Source of the DNA: Flectobacillus major DSM 103
GTDB lineage: Bacteria > Bacteroidota > Bacteroidia > Cytophagales > Spirosomataceae
Direction of reading: 5' to 3'
Assembly (NCBI RefSeq): GCF_000427405.1
Contig: NZ_ATXY01000003.1
Location: 1 to 64,000 of the forward strand
DNA: 64,000 bases
This document shows positions 26,656 to 36,742 of this stretch, piece after piece. The notes beneath the pieces are model-generated. The model made no database searches and was not told where the DNA came from. It was given only the letters and a program-made list of their open reading frames with translations. Each line of letters begins with the position of its first letter. The stretch's first letter is position 1. Made by a program: the position numbers and the translations under genes.

Positions 26656-28101
26656 TCAATTCCATCCACCACCGAGTGCTCGGTAGGTATTTACCAAAGC
26701 ATTCATTTGTCGCATTCTGGTTTCTATAAGCTCCATTTTTGACTCCAATACATCACGTTGGGTCAACAATACTTCCATATAGTCTGCTCTGGCCGATTTG
26801 AATAGCTTGATTGATATGTCGGTAGATTGCGTTAGGGCTTGCACCTGATTGTTTTTCATCGCGTAGTTTTTTTCGAGGTTATCAATATTCGACAACTGAT
26901 TAGCTACTTCAATATAGGCGTTTAACATAGTACGCTCATAGTTATAAACGGCCTGAATCTGCTTGGCATTGGCATTTTTATAAGTGGCTGTAATAGCATT
27001 TTTGTTGATTAATGGCCCTGCTAAGTCGCCTGCTAAAGAAGCTACCAAAGCTTGTGGAATACTTGCCAAATACAAAGGACTATACGACCTAAAACCAAAA
27101 GCTGCAGAAAGCCCCAACGATGGATAAAAATTAGCTTTGGCTATACTTATATCTAACTTGGCTGCTCCTAACTTCAATTCTGCTTGCTTAATATCTGGTC
27201 GATTCTCTAGTAACTGAGATGGAACACCCGCATACATTTTACTAGGAACTAATGCGTTGAAATTTTGAGAATCACGCTGAACATGCTGTGGAAACCTACC
27301 TACAAGAAAATTGATACGGTTTTCAGTTTCAATAATCTTTTGTTGGATTTCGTACTGAAGGCTTTGTGTTTTATAAACCTCTGCTTCAAACCTCCGTACT
27401 GCTAATTCCGTTACCTTTGCGGCCTGTTTTTCTTGCTTAATAATAGATAACGCATTATTAAGAATGTCGATATTCTTTTTGATAATATCAAGCTGGTTAT
27501 CGAGCGACATCAATTCATAATACGAATTGGCAATTTCGGCAACCAAATTCGTTACCAAGAAATTCTTACCTTCAACAGACGCTAGATAATTAGCTACAGC
27601 CACTTTTCTCGCATTGCGAAGTTTGTGCCAAATATCGACTTCCCAGCTGGCAAAAGCCCCGACATACATATTGGGCAAAACCTCAGGGGTTTCTTTACCA
27701 GCTCTGATTTGTGACATAGCATCACTTGCTCCTTGGCTAGTGTATCTTGAGGCTTTTTCTACACCTGCACCACCACCCAAATTTACGAAAGGTAAATACT
27801 CCCCTTTTCGTGCTTTTATTTCGTTCTGAGCAATTTCTATTTCTTGTAATGTAATATTTAATTCCTGATTATTGTGTAAGGCTGTGTCTATCAGGGCAGA
27901 CAAATATGGATCTGTAAAATAACTTTTCCATACAGTTTTGGCCGTATTGGTGGTATCCAGAGAGTTATTAAAGCTCTCTGGAGTATTCTTATTAACTTTT
28001 TTTTCAACGAAGTTAGCTGGACCAACACAAGCCGAAAACGATAATGCAAAGAACAAAAAGCCTAAGCATTGAAGGGTGAGTTTTTTATTTTGTGTTTTCA
28101 T
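26656..28101 (-). CDS. RND efflux outer-membrane factor (TolC/NodT family lipoprotein)
   Basis: 481 residues. A lipoprotein signal has the lipobox LSFSAC at about residue 25. Two OEP repeats follow, with the NodT-type motifs WKSYFTDPYLSALIDTALHNNQELNI, SWEVDIWHKLRNA and LLENRPDIKQAELKLGAAKLDISIAKANFYPSLGL. It forms the trimeric outer-membrane channel of the efflux pump. Its start codon overlaps the stop of the pump gene by one base (TAATG), so translation is coupled. Confidence 0.95.
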   Translation of the reverse strand: MKTQNKKLTLQCLGFLFFALSFSACVGPANFVEKKVNKNTPESFNNSLDTTNTAKTVWKSYFTDPYLSALIDTALHNNQELNITLQEIEIAQNEIKARKGEYLPFVNLGGGAGVEKASRYTSQGASDAMSQIRAGKETPEVLPNMYVGAFASWEVDIWHKLRNARKVAVANYLASVEGKNFLVTNLVAEIANSYYELMSLDNQLDIIKKNIDILNNALSIIKQEKQAAKVTELAVRRFEAEVYKTQSLQYEIQQKIIETENRINFLVGRFPQHVQRDSQNFNALVPSKMYAGVPSQLLENRPDIKQAELKLGAAKLDISIAKANFYPSLGLSAAFGFRSYSPLYLASIPQALVASLAGDLAGPLINKNAITATYKNANAKQIQAVYNYERTMLNAYIEVANQLSNIDNLEKNYAMKNNQVQALTQSTDISIKLFKSARADYMEVLLTQRDVLESKMELIETRMRQMNALVNTYRALGGGWN

Positions 28102-31100
28102 TATTCTTCTTCGGGTTGAGGGAAACTATCAATTGAATGAACAAAGTCTTCTGATAATGAATCATCATCTTCGTTTTTAATCAGCTTACGGCCGTCGGCC
28201 AAAGTACCAAAAATATAGTACAAGCCCGGCACGATTATTACACCGAAAACTGTTCCAAAAAGCATACCACCCAGTGCCGACGCTCCGATGGTATGGTTAC
28301 CGATTGCCCCTGCACCATGTGCCAGAATCAACGGAATCAAACCTGCAATAAAGGCGAAAGATGTCATTAAAATTGGACGAAAACGTACTTTTGCTCCTTC
28401 AATAGCAGCTTCCATTACAGTAAAGCCTTGCTTGTGTTTCATCATGGCAAACTCTACAATCAATACGGCATTTTTACCCAGCAAACCTACCAACATTACT
28501 AGCCCTACTTGTGCATAAATATCGTTTGCCAAGCCCATCAATTTGAGTAACAAAAACGAACCAAAAATACCCGCAGGTAATGAGAAAATTACCGACAGTG
28601 GAATCAAGAAGCTTTCGTATTGTGCCGCCAATACAAAATACACAAACACTACCACGATAAGGAAAATATAAATGGCTTCATTTCCACGAAGTGTTTCGTC
28701 TTTTGAAAGTGCCGCCCAGTCAATATCAAAGCCTTGTGGTAAGGTTTCTTTGGCTACTTCTTGAATCACTTTAATGGCTTCACCACTACTGTATCCTTTC
28801 GCAGGAGCACCTCTGATGGCGGCTGTATTATACATATTGTAGTGGTTGATTTCGTTTGCGCCCTGTACTTTCTTGATTTTCATAAAGGCAGAAAACGGCA
28901 CCATTTCATCACGATTATTTTTCACATACAATTTCAAAATATCCGTCGGAAGTCTTCTGTATTCTGGTGCAGATTGCACGAATACTTTAAAGAAACGCTG
29001 GAATTTGATAAAACCGAGTTCGTAAGTACTACCAATAAAAATAGACAGCGTATTCATGGCATTACCGATAGAAACGCCTTTTTGCATTGCCAATTGGTTA
29101 TCTATTTCGATTTCATACTGTGGATAGTTGGCACTAAAGAAAGTAAACAAACCTGTTAGTTCTTTACGTTTTTCTAGTTCTTTCATGAAATCATTTTTTA
29201 CTCTTTCCAATTGTTTGTAGTCACCAGAGTTGGTTTTATCTAACAATTGTAGGGCAAAACCACCCGCTGCACCATAACCCGGCACTGCTGGCGGGTCGAA
29301 GAATTCGATGGTCGCTCCTGGTATTTCTTTGGCTCTTTCTTCGAGTTCATAAATAATTTCATTCACCGAGTGCTTACGTTCATCCCACGGTTTTAGGTTA
29401 ATCAAACAAGTACCTGCGTTTGAGCCCCTACCTTCTGTAAGTACCTCATAACCAGCTATTGACGACACCGACTGTACACCTTCTACTTGCTGAATAATTT
29501 CTTGGAGTTTTCCAGAAATATCATTGGTTCTTTCCAAAGTTGAACCCGGAGGTGTTTGAATAATGGCGTAAATCATCCCTTGGTCTTCTGAAGGAATAAA
29601 GCCCGAAGGTAAAATCGTAGTAATACCAAAAATACCAAAGCTAAACGCCAATAATATACCAAAGGTAAGTACTCGGCGGTTTACGATTAACCTTAGTAAA
29701 CCTACATATTTACCTGTCAGTTTTTCAAAACCACTGTTGAAACTATCCAACGCTCTATTCATCCAAGTTTTCTTTCTCGGTTGTCCATGGTTATTTTTCA
29801 AAATCATGGCACAAAGTACTGGCGTAAGGGTAAGTGCAACGAAACCTGAAATGACGATTGAAGTTGCCATCGTAATCGCAAATTGTCGATAGAAAATCCC
29901 TACTGGGCCAGTCATAAAAGCTACTGGAACAAATACGGCTGTCATCAATAAAGTAATGGCAATTACCGCACCGCTGATTTCGCCGATTACTTTTCTTACG
30001 GCATTGTAGGGCGACAGATGTTCTTCTTCCATCTTGGCATGGACGGCCTCGACGACGACGATGGCATCATCGACCACAATACCAATTGCTAATACAAGGG
30101 CAAAAAGCGTAATCATGTTGATTGTTAGCCCGAAAAGTTGCATAAACATAAATGCACCAATCAAGGAAACAGGCACGGCAATAGTAGGAATAAGCGTTGA
30201 ACGCCAGTCGCCCAAAAAGATAAATACTACCAGTGCCACCAAAATAAAGGCATCTCGTAAGGTATGTATTACGTTTTCGGTTGAAGCATCAAGGAAGTTA
30301 GAAACGTCGTAACTAATTTCATAATCCATTCCTGGAGGGAACGATTTTTTCAACTGCTCTAATTGTTCTTTTACTTTTCCAATTACTTCACTGGCATTAC
30401 TACCATAAGTTTGCTTCAAAACAATTGCTGCCGATGGGTGTCCGTTTAGGTTAGAATAAATATCGTAATATTCACTACCTAATTTTACTTCTGCCACATC
30501 TTTTAAGCGAAGAATTTCACCGTTTGGATTCGCTCTGATAATTACATTTTCGTATTCTTCGGGTTTACTAAATCTATCTGAATACGCCAAAACATACTCT
30601 AAAGCCTCCGAACGGCTACCGTCGCCTCTGCCTATACGTCCAGCTTTACCAATCACACTTTGGTCGTTGAGGGCTTCCATTACTTCATCGGGCGAAATCT
30701 TGTAAGCACGCATACGGTCGGGGTTTAGCCATACACGCATAGCGTACTGGCGGCTACCCAAGATTTTTGCTTGCCCTACACCATTAATCCTCTGTAATTC
30801 AGGAATCATGTTAATCCCTGCGTAGTTAAAAAGAAATTTCATGTTGGCGTTTTTGTCCTTACTGAACAAATTAACGTACATCAACATACTTGGCATAATG
30901 GGCGTAATTACCACCCCTTCACGTTGTACAAGAGCAGGTAATTTATTGGTTACTTGTTGTACACGGTTTGATACCTGTACTAAAGCTTCGTCGGGGTCAG
31001 TTCCCAAGTTGAATACAATTTGAATATTGGCTTCACCCGCACTGGTAGCATCGGAAGTCATGTACTTCATACCCCAAGCACCGTTGATTGATTGTTCCAA

Positions 31101-31292
31101 AGGAATAATCACTGATTCGGCCAGTGATTTGGCACTTGCACCCGGATAAGATGCCGAAACCATTACCATCGGAGGAGCAATTGAGGGAAACTGCGAAGTA
31201 GGCAGTGTCTTGATTGCCAGTACGCCCATAAAAATAATAACGAGCGATAATATGATGGCTAATACTGGCCTCTTGATGAATTTATTAAACAT
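28101..31292 (-). CDS. RND (HAE1/AcrB-type) efflux permease
   Basis: A 1063-residue inner-membrane proton-driven multidrug pump of normal length. Twelve membrane helices are arranged with two large periplasmic loops. Visible markers are the N-terminus MFNKFIKRPVLAIILSL, VVDDAIVVVEAVHA in helix 4 with the proton-relay Asp pair, and GIVGLLGKNAVLIVEFA-like sequence (VMLVGLLGKNAVLIVEFAMM) in helix 10. It is the middle gene of an adaptor-pump-channel operon. The drug range cannot be read from sequence. Confidence 0.97.
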   Translation of the reverse strand: MFNKFIKRPVLAIILSLVIIFMGVLAIKTLPTSQFPSIAPPMVMVSASYPGASAKSLAESVIIPLEQSINGAWGMKYMTSDATSAGEANIQIVFNLGTDPDEALVQVSNRVQQVTNKLPALVQREGVVITPIMPSMLMYVNLFSKDKNANMKFLFNYAGINMIPELQRINGVGQAKILGSRQYAMRVWLNPDRMRAYKISPDEVMEALNDQSVIGKAGRIGRGDGSRSEALEYVLAYSDRFSKPEEYENVIIRANPNGEILRLKDVAEVKLGSEYYDIYSNLNGHPSAAIVLKQTYGSNASEVIGKVKEQLEQLKKSFPPGMDYEISYDVSNFLDASTENVIHTLRDAFILVALVVFIFLGDWRSTLIPTIAVPVSLIGAFMFMQLFGLTINMITLFALVLAIGIVVDDAIVVVEAVHAKMEEEHLSPYNAVRKVIGEISGAVIAITLLMTAVFVPVAFMTGPVGIFYRQFAITMATSIVISGFVALTLTPVLCAMILKNNHGQPRKKTWMNRALDSFNSGFEKLTGKYVGLLRLIVNRRVLTFGILLAFSFGIFGITTILPSGFIPSEDQGMIYAIIQTPPGSTLERTNDISGKLQEIIQQVEGVQSVSSIAGYEVLTEGRGSNAGTCLINLKPWDERKHSVNEIIYELEERAKEIPGATIEFFDPPAVPGYGAAGGFALQLLDKTNSGDYKQLERVKNDFMKELEKRKELTGLFTFFSANYPQYEIEIDNQLAMQKGVSIGNAMNTLSIFIGSTYELGFIKFQRFFKVFVQSAPEYRRLPTDILKLYVKNNRDEMVPFSAFMKIKKVQGANEINHYNMYNTAAIRGAPAKGYSSGEAIKVIQEVAKETLPQGFDIDWAALSKDETLRGNEAIYIFLIVVVFVYFVLAAQYESFLIPLSVIFSLPAGIFGSFLLLKLMGLANDIYAQVGLVMLVGLLGKNAVLIVEFAMMKHKQGFTVMEAAIEGAKVRFRPILMTSFAFIAGLIPLILAHGAGAIGNHTIGASALGGMLFGTVFGVIIVPGLYYIFGTLADGRKLIKNEDDDSLSEDFVHSIDSFPQPEEE

Positions 31293-31318
31293 ATTATTAT
31301 GATTTTGAATCGTTATTA

Positions 31319-32404
31319 CTATTCAGCGTACACTTTTAGGTTGGCAAGAACTTGTTTAGGGTCTTGATAATTGTAGCTTATTTTGGTATTATCTTTTACC
31401 TTACGGATACCCTCAAGTAAGATTTTATCGTTTTCGGTAAGGCCATCTTTAATAATATACAAATCAGGCATTTCGGCACTAACTGTAATTTCTTTCGACC
31501 TTACGACATTGTCTTTTCCAACTACAAATACATACTTTTTTTCCAAGACCTCAAAAGTGGCTTTTTGCGGAATAATAATAGCATTTTTGAATGGTACAAC
31601 CATTTCGATATTACCTGTTTCGCCATGACGTAACAGTCCTTTAGGATTCGGGAATGTTGCTCTGAAGGCAATATTACCTGTTTCGTTATTGAAATCGGCT
31701 TCGATGGTTTCGACTACCCCAGGGTGTTCAAATAACTGATGATTTGCCATCGACAATTTTACTGTCATCAGGCTATTTTTAGGAGCTGACGATTTATAAT
31801 TAAGATATTCGGCTTCTTGTACATTATAGTAAACCCACATTTTGCTATTGTCCGACAAAGTGGTAAGTAGGTCGCCCTCTTCCAAAAGACTACCAAGTCT
31901 TACCTGAAAGTGGTCCATGATACCATCAAAAGGAGCTCTAATTTCGGTAAAACCTAAGTGTACTTTTGCAATGCCTAATTCAGCTTTAGCTTTGTCTAAT
32001 TTTGCTTTTGCCAGTGCTAATTCATTGCGAGATACAATATTACTATCAGCCAATTGCTTGGTATTTCGGTATTCTACTTCTACCAAATTAACTTCGGCCT
32101 GAGCTTTTTGTACTTCAGCTTGGTATTGCAAAGGCTGAATCTCAAACATCAATTGCCCTTTTTTAACAAACTTACCTTCGTCTACATAAATCTTTTTAAG
32201 ATACCCTCTTTCCAATGCTCTTAGTTCGATATGTTGGATAGCATGAATCTGACAAACATATTCATTGGTAACAGTTGTATCTTTTCGGATTGGACTGGTT
32301 ACAAGTAGTTTGACATCTTCTTTCTTTTCTTCCTCTTTTTTGGTTTCACAACTGGCAAGGCACAAAAGTGCACCCAAACCCGCAAGGGTGAGAATTTTGT
32401 TCAT
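31319..32404 (-). CDS. RND efflux periplasmic adaptor (membrane-fusion protein)
   Basis: 361 residues. A lipoprotein signal with lipobox CLASC near residue 19 is followed by a biotinyl-lipoyl-like half (RALERGYLKKIYVDEGKFVKKGQLMFEI), an alpha-hairpin rich in AQAEVNLVEVEY- and AKAKLDKAKAELGIAK-type coiled coil, and IRAPFDGIMDHFQVRLGSLLEEGDLL. It is the first gene of the operon; 26 bp separate it from the pump gene. The acidic and lysine-rich linker after the lipobox is usual. Confidence 0.95.
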   Translation of the reverse strand: MNKILTLAGLGALLCLASCETKKEEEKKEDVKLLVTSPIRKDTTVTNEYVCQIHAIQHIELRALERGYLKKIYVDEGKFVKKGQLMFEIQPLQYQAEVQKAQAEVNLVEVEYRNTKQLADSNIVSRNELALAKAKLDKAKAELGIAKVHLGFTEIRAPFDGIMDHFQVRLGSLLEEGDLLTTLSDNSKMWVYYNVQEAEYLNYKSSAPKNSLMTVKLSMANHQLFEHPGVVETIEADFNNETGNIAFRATFPNPKGLLRHGETGNIEMVVPFKNAIIIPQKATFEVLEKKYVFVVGKDNVVRSKEITVSAEMPDLYIIKDGLTENDKILLEGIRKVKDNTKISYNYQDPKQVLANLKVYAE

Positions 32405-32567
32405 GATGATTTTCTTTAATGAGATAGATTAAATAATTGAAATTTTAGATAGTAAATGGCATAACAAGGCTTCTAGCTCATGTAGCTAGCCTATTACTTG
32501 GTTACGAGAAATACTTATAATGGGAAATATTGGGGGCAATACACAACTGCCGCTTAGTAGCATGAAA

Positions 32568-32993
32568 TCATATTCTGAAGACACGGAATACGATAAATAA
32601 TTTGTTAAGAGGATACTGCGAAAAATGCTTACCGAAATGTAAGACTGGTGAAGTGTTGAATAAAGATACTATAGCATACCAGCTATAGAAAATAGCTGAG
32701 GATACATTACTGTTGGCTAGACTCTTTTTATATAAAGTAAAACTTTCTTTTTCGTCTTCTTCTTGTTCTTCATCAAAGTAAAATAACTTTTCTTTACTTT
32801 CAGATGAAACAACTCGGCTGAGTGAAGCCGTCGGAACTTGATGAAAGTTGTTGCCAACTAATTTAATTTCATGAAGGCTTTTGATAGGGGTATAAAATAC
32901 ACGCTCCTTCTGCATATTAGCTGTCAGCTGACCGCTAAAACCCAGTAGGAGAATACACAATGGTATTAGATATTTTATATATGCCTTATTCAT
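32568..32993 (-). CDS. Secreted protein of unknown function
   Basis: 141 residues with a good signal peptide (LIPLCILLLGFSGQLTA). I do not recognise the family. The mature part holds an acidic stretch (DEEQEEDEKESF), a short hydrophobic segment near residues 97-112 (AIFYSWYAIVSLF) and an aromatic, basic C-terminus (LHFGKHFSQYPLNKLFIVFRVFRI). It lies 163 bp upstream of the RND operon on the same strand and may be co-transcribed with it. The leader of the adaptor gene contains an imperfect repeat around CTAGCT and AGCTAG. Confidence 0.6.
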   Translation of the reverse strand: MNKAYIKYLIPLCILLLGFSGQLTANMQKERVFYTPIKSLHEIKLVGNNFHQVPTASLSRVVSSESKEKLFYFDEEQEEDEKESFTLYKKSLANSNVSSAIFYSWYAIVSLFNTSPVLHFGKHFSQYPLNKLFIVFRVFRI

Positions 32994-33327
32994 TGGGACT
33001 AAAGTAATCCACGATTATTATCGTACCAAATTTTTTAGCTATATTTTTCACAAAAAATATTATTTTCCTTTATTTTTCATATTAAATCTTTTATTATTCA
33101 AAATAATCAAATATTAGTTTAGGTATTTTAAAATGATTTTTATTCTTAATCTTCAATGACAATTATCACTTTTTAGTAAAATTATAAGTGGTAAAATATC
33201 TTTCGAAATACTTCCTTTCAACCTTATTTCTTGGAAAATTACTATTGGCATAAAAATTACATCAGGATTGGCACTGTGATTTTAAGAAGGGAATCTCCTC
33301 AACCTGAAAGGCTTACATCATTAACAA
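32994..33327. other. AT-rich intergenic region
   Basis: About 330 bp upstream of the secreted orphan gene. It must hold that gene's promoter, but I see no clear element and no gene. Confidence 0.3.
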
Positions 33328-33410
33328 TCTGATTACTGAACATTTTACAACATAGCATTCCTCACTTATGAATACCCATATTTACTTCGTACAATTGTTC
33401 AGTAATCAGA
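33328..33410 (-). terminator. Inverted repeat after GH88
   Basis: Seen: 15-bp perfect arms, TCTGATTACTGAACA at 33328-33342 and its complement at 33396-33410, separated by 53 nt. It starts 15 bp beyond the GH88 stop codon. It may be a terminator, though the long loop is unusual. Confidence 0.45.
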
Positions 33411-33425
33411 ATCATATCAGGTATG

Positions 33426-34589
33426 CTATTTTTTTATTTTTTTGAGTTGGTTATATCTTAGCAATGCCTCCAAATAATAATAGTCGGCATACACAAGCGG
33501 TACATCCACTTCCGAATTACCTGGCTTATGGCCAGTGCTATGCATCAAAATAAAATGGTTGTTTTGTCCAATCTGAGCTTTGAATGCTTGGCTAGATAAT
33601 GTTTCGAGCATTTTAGTGGCGTTTTGAATATAATATGCTTTTTGTTTTGCGGTTGAATACTGGGCAAGTTCAAATAATGCAGAAGCGGTAATTGCTCCAG
33701 CCGAAGCATCTCTTTCTTCGTTGGGTTTGCTATAATCCCAATACGGAATTTTGTCGGCAGGTAAGTTGGGGTTATTCAAAATAAAAGCGGCAATTTTATG
33801 AGCTTGGGCTAGATATTTAGGGTCTTTGGTTTCACGATACATAACCGTATAGCCATAAAGTCCCCATGCCTGACCACGAGCCCATGCCGATTCGTCGGCT
33901 GCCCCTTGGTGTGTTTTTTTGGCCAAAACTTCGCCATTAGGCCCATAGCAAATCACATGGTAGCTACTGTTGTCGGCTCTAAAATGATTTTTTAAGGTAT
34001 TATCGGCGTGTGTAACACTAATATTGTACAGACTTTTATCGCCCGAAGTTTTTGCAGCCCAAAACAAAAACTCTAAATTCATCATATTATCAATAATTAC
34101 GGGATAATCGTATTTTTGCTGAAATTTATTCCATGATTTAATTAAACCAACCTGAGGGTTAAATCGAGTAGCCAACGATTTTGCCCCCGTGAGCATGATA
34201 TTTTTATACGTTTCATTTTGAGTAAGACGGTAGCCATTTCCAAAAGGGCAATACAACATAAAGCCCAAATCATGTGTACCAGTATTGTATTGTTCTTTTT
34301 CTACAGCCATTGTCCAGCGTTCGGCGGCTTCTTTCCATTTGGGGTCGTGGGTATATTCATACAAGTACCAAAGCGAGCCACCAAAGAACCCACTACACCA
34401 CCAATCTGATTTCATATCACGCGGCGAGCCGTCGGGATTGGTCGACTGTGGAAATTTGGTTAAATCTGGATGAGCCGCCAGCATGCCTTCATATTGCTTG
34501 GCAGCAGACTCAAATTCTTGCTTAACATTGATTTGCCCAATAGTACAATGGGCAATTAGTACCAAAAGAAAAGTTTTAACTATTTTCAT
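33426..34589 (-). CDS. GH88 unsaturated glucuronyl hydrolase
   Basis: 387 residues from the ATG at 34589, with a signal peptide ending near residue 18 (CTIGQ). The alpha/alpha-barrel has the GH88 markers DWWCSGFFGGSLWYLYEYT and GAADESAWARGQAWGLYGYT, the latter holding the catalytic Asp. It removes the unsaturated uronic acid left by polysaccharide lyases. The gene upstream, 51 bp away on the same strand, is a heparinase II/III-type lyase, so the two form a logical uronic-acid glycan operon. Confidence 0.92.
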   Translation of the reverse strand: MKIVKTFLLVLIAHCTIGQINVKQEFESAAKQYEGMLAAHPDLTKFPQSTNPDGSPRDMKSDWWCSGFFGGSLWYLYEYTHDPKWKEAAERWTMAVEKEQYNTGTHDLGFMLYCPFGNGYRLTQNETYKNIMLTGAKSLATRFNPQVGLIKSWNKFQQKYDYPVIIDNMMNLEFLFWAAKTSGDKSLYNISVTHADNTLKNHFRADNSSYHVICYGPNGEVLAKKTHQGAADESAWARGQAWGLYGYTVMYRETKDPKYLAQAHKIAAFILNNPNLPADKIPYWDYSKPNEERDASAGAITASALFELAQYSTAKQKAYYIQNATKMLETLSSQAFKAQIGQNNHFILMHSTGHKPGNSEVDVPLVYADYYYLEALLRYNQLKKIKK

Positions 34590-34640
34590 AATTATATTGG
34601 AGGGTTTAAATATAGACTTAAACACTGGGAAGAATCTCTC

Positions 34641-36566
34641 CTACTCAGTTGTAAATGATATTTTGTATTGCCCTTTGCTTTCGAGCGTAGTTTTGTTAAA
34701 AATAAGCCTTGTAATAGAATTTCTTCCCCATTTTGTTTTGAAACTCTCGTATTCCATACCCTCAGTAGAAGGCTTATCAGTTGCGATACTCCATACTTTG
34801 GGGTCGTAATGAACGATTAGTTGCACGTTGTTATTTCCTTTCAGTAATATTTTTCCTTGCTGAGACAAATCGACATTACAGATTGTCATTAATACTTGTT
34901 GCATTGCTGTTGGTGATGCCGAGAGTACGTAGTTGTCACTAAGCTCTATTATATTTTTGATGCGATTTAATTTTACCAAACGATTCCATACTGTAATCCC
35001 TGCTTCTTTAGGATAACTTGCGGCAATATCCATTGCCAAACTAGCTTCTTTGTCATTGGTAATAGCTTTTACCTGATGAGCCTCATAATTACGGCCAGCT
35101 TTTTGCCCTATTCCATTCACAATAGGTAAATTGTGGTATTCTGACCGTGTAAACCAAAGTTCATAGCGTTGTTTTGAAAAAGTACGAGCAGTATAGTTAC
35201 CTCGGCCTGCATCTATAATCATAGGTTGACCATCAAGATATATAATAAAATCCCCTACGTCGTTATGATTATGGCTTTCGTCATTATGCCCTCCATGAGT
35301 GGCCAAAAACAAACCATTGCTAGAACGTGCCGTAAGTACTTGTATATCGCTAATCCATGCGTCTTTGACAGGCTGAAAAGGAGGCTGGTTTTTATCTATT
35401 TTTTGGACACTCAATAGGTTTTCAATACGACGCATTCGTTGATAACCTTCTGTTTTTATACTTGGATAAGCCGCAAATGCCCAATTACCAAACTGAATAA
35501 GCTTGTCGTCTTGAAGGGCTTTACCAAAACGGTACAACATAAGGCCATCGGGGCGAAGTGTGGGGTCGGCATCGGCAAAGTTGACAAAGTAGTCGCCACT
35601 AATATGGGTTTTGTAAATGTAATTTGCCATATTTTTGATCAAAGCATTGTCATAAATATTGACGGTATTGTGTGTGGCTTTTTGTAGTAACTCCAAACAA
35701 TCGAAGACACTCCCTCCTGCCGCAAACCAGTAGCTTGGCCCTTCGTCGCAACCGCCGTCATCGCCAAGGCTATTAAGATATGAATCTAGCCCAATCATTG
35801 AGCCATACACCATTTCGGCACGACGATTTTCGTCTTTTTCTAATAACAAAGCACTCAAAATCCAATTGGACATAATCCACGGATTCCAGTTATTAACAGG
35901 CTTAGTTTTGCTCATCCATCCGTATCGTTCTGGGTTTTTGAGCAAAGGCTCAAATATCCGTACATTGGTTTCGTGATAAATTCTTTTACGAACCAATGGA
36001 TTGATTTTGTCGAGTTTGTCTCCTACAAAATAGTCTGCTAAACCTACTACAGAAGCAGTTTCTGCCGAAAATAAATCTACGACAGGATTGGTAACATCTG
36101 GCAAACCTGTACCTCCAATATGAGCAGGAACGCCCCAATAACTTTCTTCACAAATAGACCAAATACCATTGAGAATAGCTTCCATAAAGCGGCCCTTATT
36201 TTCAATACTTTCGGCCAGAATCAATTGAACCAAGGCATTCCGTTTGCCATACGAAATTTTACCATGCCTTGAACGATCGCCAGAACGCACATAATCTAAA
36301 GATAGGGTAGCGGTAATAGGTTCAAAATTGTAGGAAAGATTCGCTTCACCGTCTTTAATAATACTCCTTAATACCGAATCTGGGACGGCATCTTTCCACT
36401 CTGCGGGTGTTTTTGGATAAGGATTCCACTGCTTTTGAGGAATGAGGTTCTTTTTAACGCTTTCGAGTTGGTAGCTTTTAGCAAAAATATTCCGTTGAAT
36501 TATTTGTGCATATCCTGCTACATTCATCATTAGTAAGATGATACTAATAAGCTTTATTTTTTTCAT
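34641..36566 (-). CDS. Heparinase II/III family polysaccharide lyase, secreted
   Basis: 641 residues with a signal peptide to about residue 20 (VAGYAQ). An N-terminal alpha/alpha-toroid is followed by the heparinase II/III C-terminal beta-sandwich with the signature SHNHNDVGDFIIYLDGQPMIIDAG. The predicted reaction is beta-elimination on a uronic-acid polysaccharide; heparin, alginate and others are all possible. It is the first gene of the operon with GH88. A TAATTTTG element lies 46 bp upstream of the start. Confidence 0.9.
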   Translation of the reverse strand: MKKIKLISIILLMMNVAGYAQIIQRNIFAKSYQLESVKKNLIPQKQWNPYPKTPAEWKDAVPDSVLRSIIKDGEANLSYNFEPITATLSLDYVRSGDRSRHGKISYGKRNALVQLILAESIENKGRFMEAILNGIWSICEESYWGVPAHIGGTGLPDVTNPVVDLFSAETASVVGLADYFVGDKLDKINPLVRKRIYHETNVRIFEPLLKNPERYGWMSKTKPVNNWNPWIMSNWILSALLLEKDENRRAEMVYGSMIGLDSYLNSLGDDGGCDEGPSYWFAAGGSVFDCLELLQKATHNTVNIYDNALIKNMANYIYKTHISGDYFVNFADADPTLRPDGLMLYRFGKALQDDKLIQFGNWAFAAYPSIKTEGYQRMRRIENLLSVQKIDKNQPPFQPVKDAWISDIQVLTARSSNGLFLATHGGHNDESHNHNDVGDFIIYLDGQPMIIDAGRGNYTARTFSKQRYELWFTRSEYHNLPIVNGIGQKAGRNYEAHQVKAITNDKEASLAMDIAASYPKEAGITVWNRLVKLNRIKNIIELSDNYVLSASPTAMQQVLMTICNVDLSQQGKILLKGNNNVQLIVHYDPKVWSIATDKPSTEGMEYESFKTKWGRNSITRLIFNKTTLESKGQYKISFTTE

Positions 36567-36612
36567 AAAAATAGGATTAATGATTAATACAGATTCAAAA
36601 GATTTGTATTGC

Positions 36613-36620
36613 CAAAATTA
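36613..36620 (-). promoter_or_regulatory. -7 element of the lyase-GH88 operon
   Basis: Seen on the minus strand: TAATTTTG, matching TAnnTTTG, 46 bp upstream of the lyase start codon. The tandem repeat array begins 123 bp further upstream. Confidence 0.4.
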
Positions 36621-36742
36621 TAATCGATGGGATATACACCTTAAAGACAAACGATGAGCTAAAACTACGTAGTATCAAAATTATTTTTTGAACCTAATGT
36701 TCAGAGATCTCAATACTTTCATCCAATACATTTACCCAAAAA

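Noticed and set aside
28761-29159. 132-codon plus-strand frame inside the RND pump gene
   Set aside because: It is antisense to a long, well-conserved gene and has no signals of its own.
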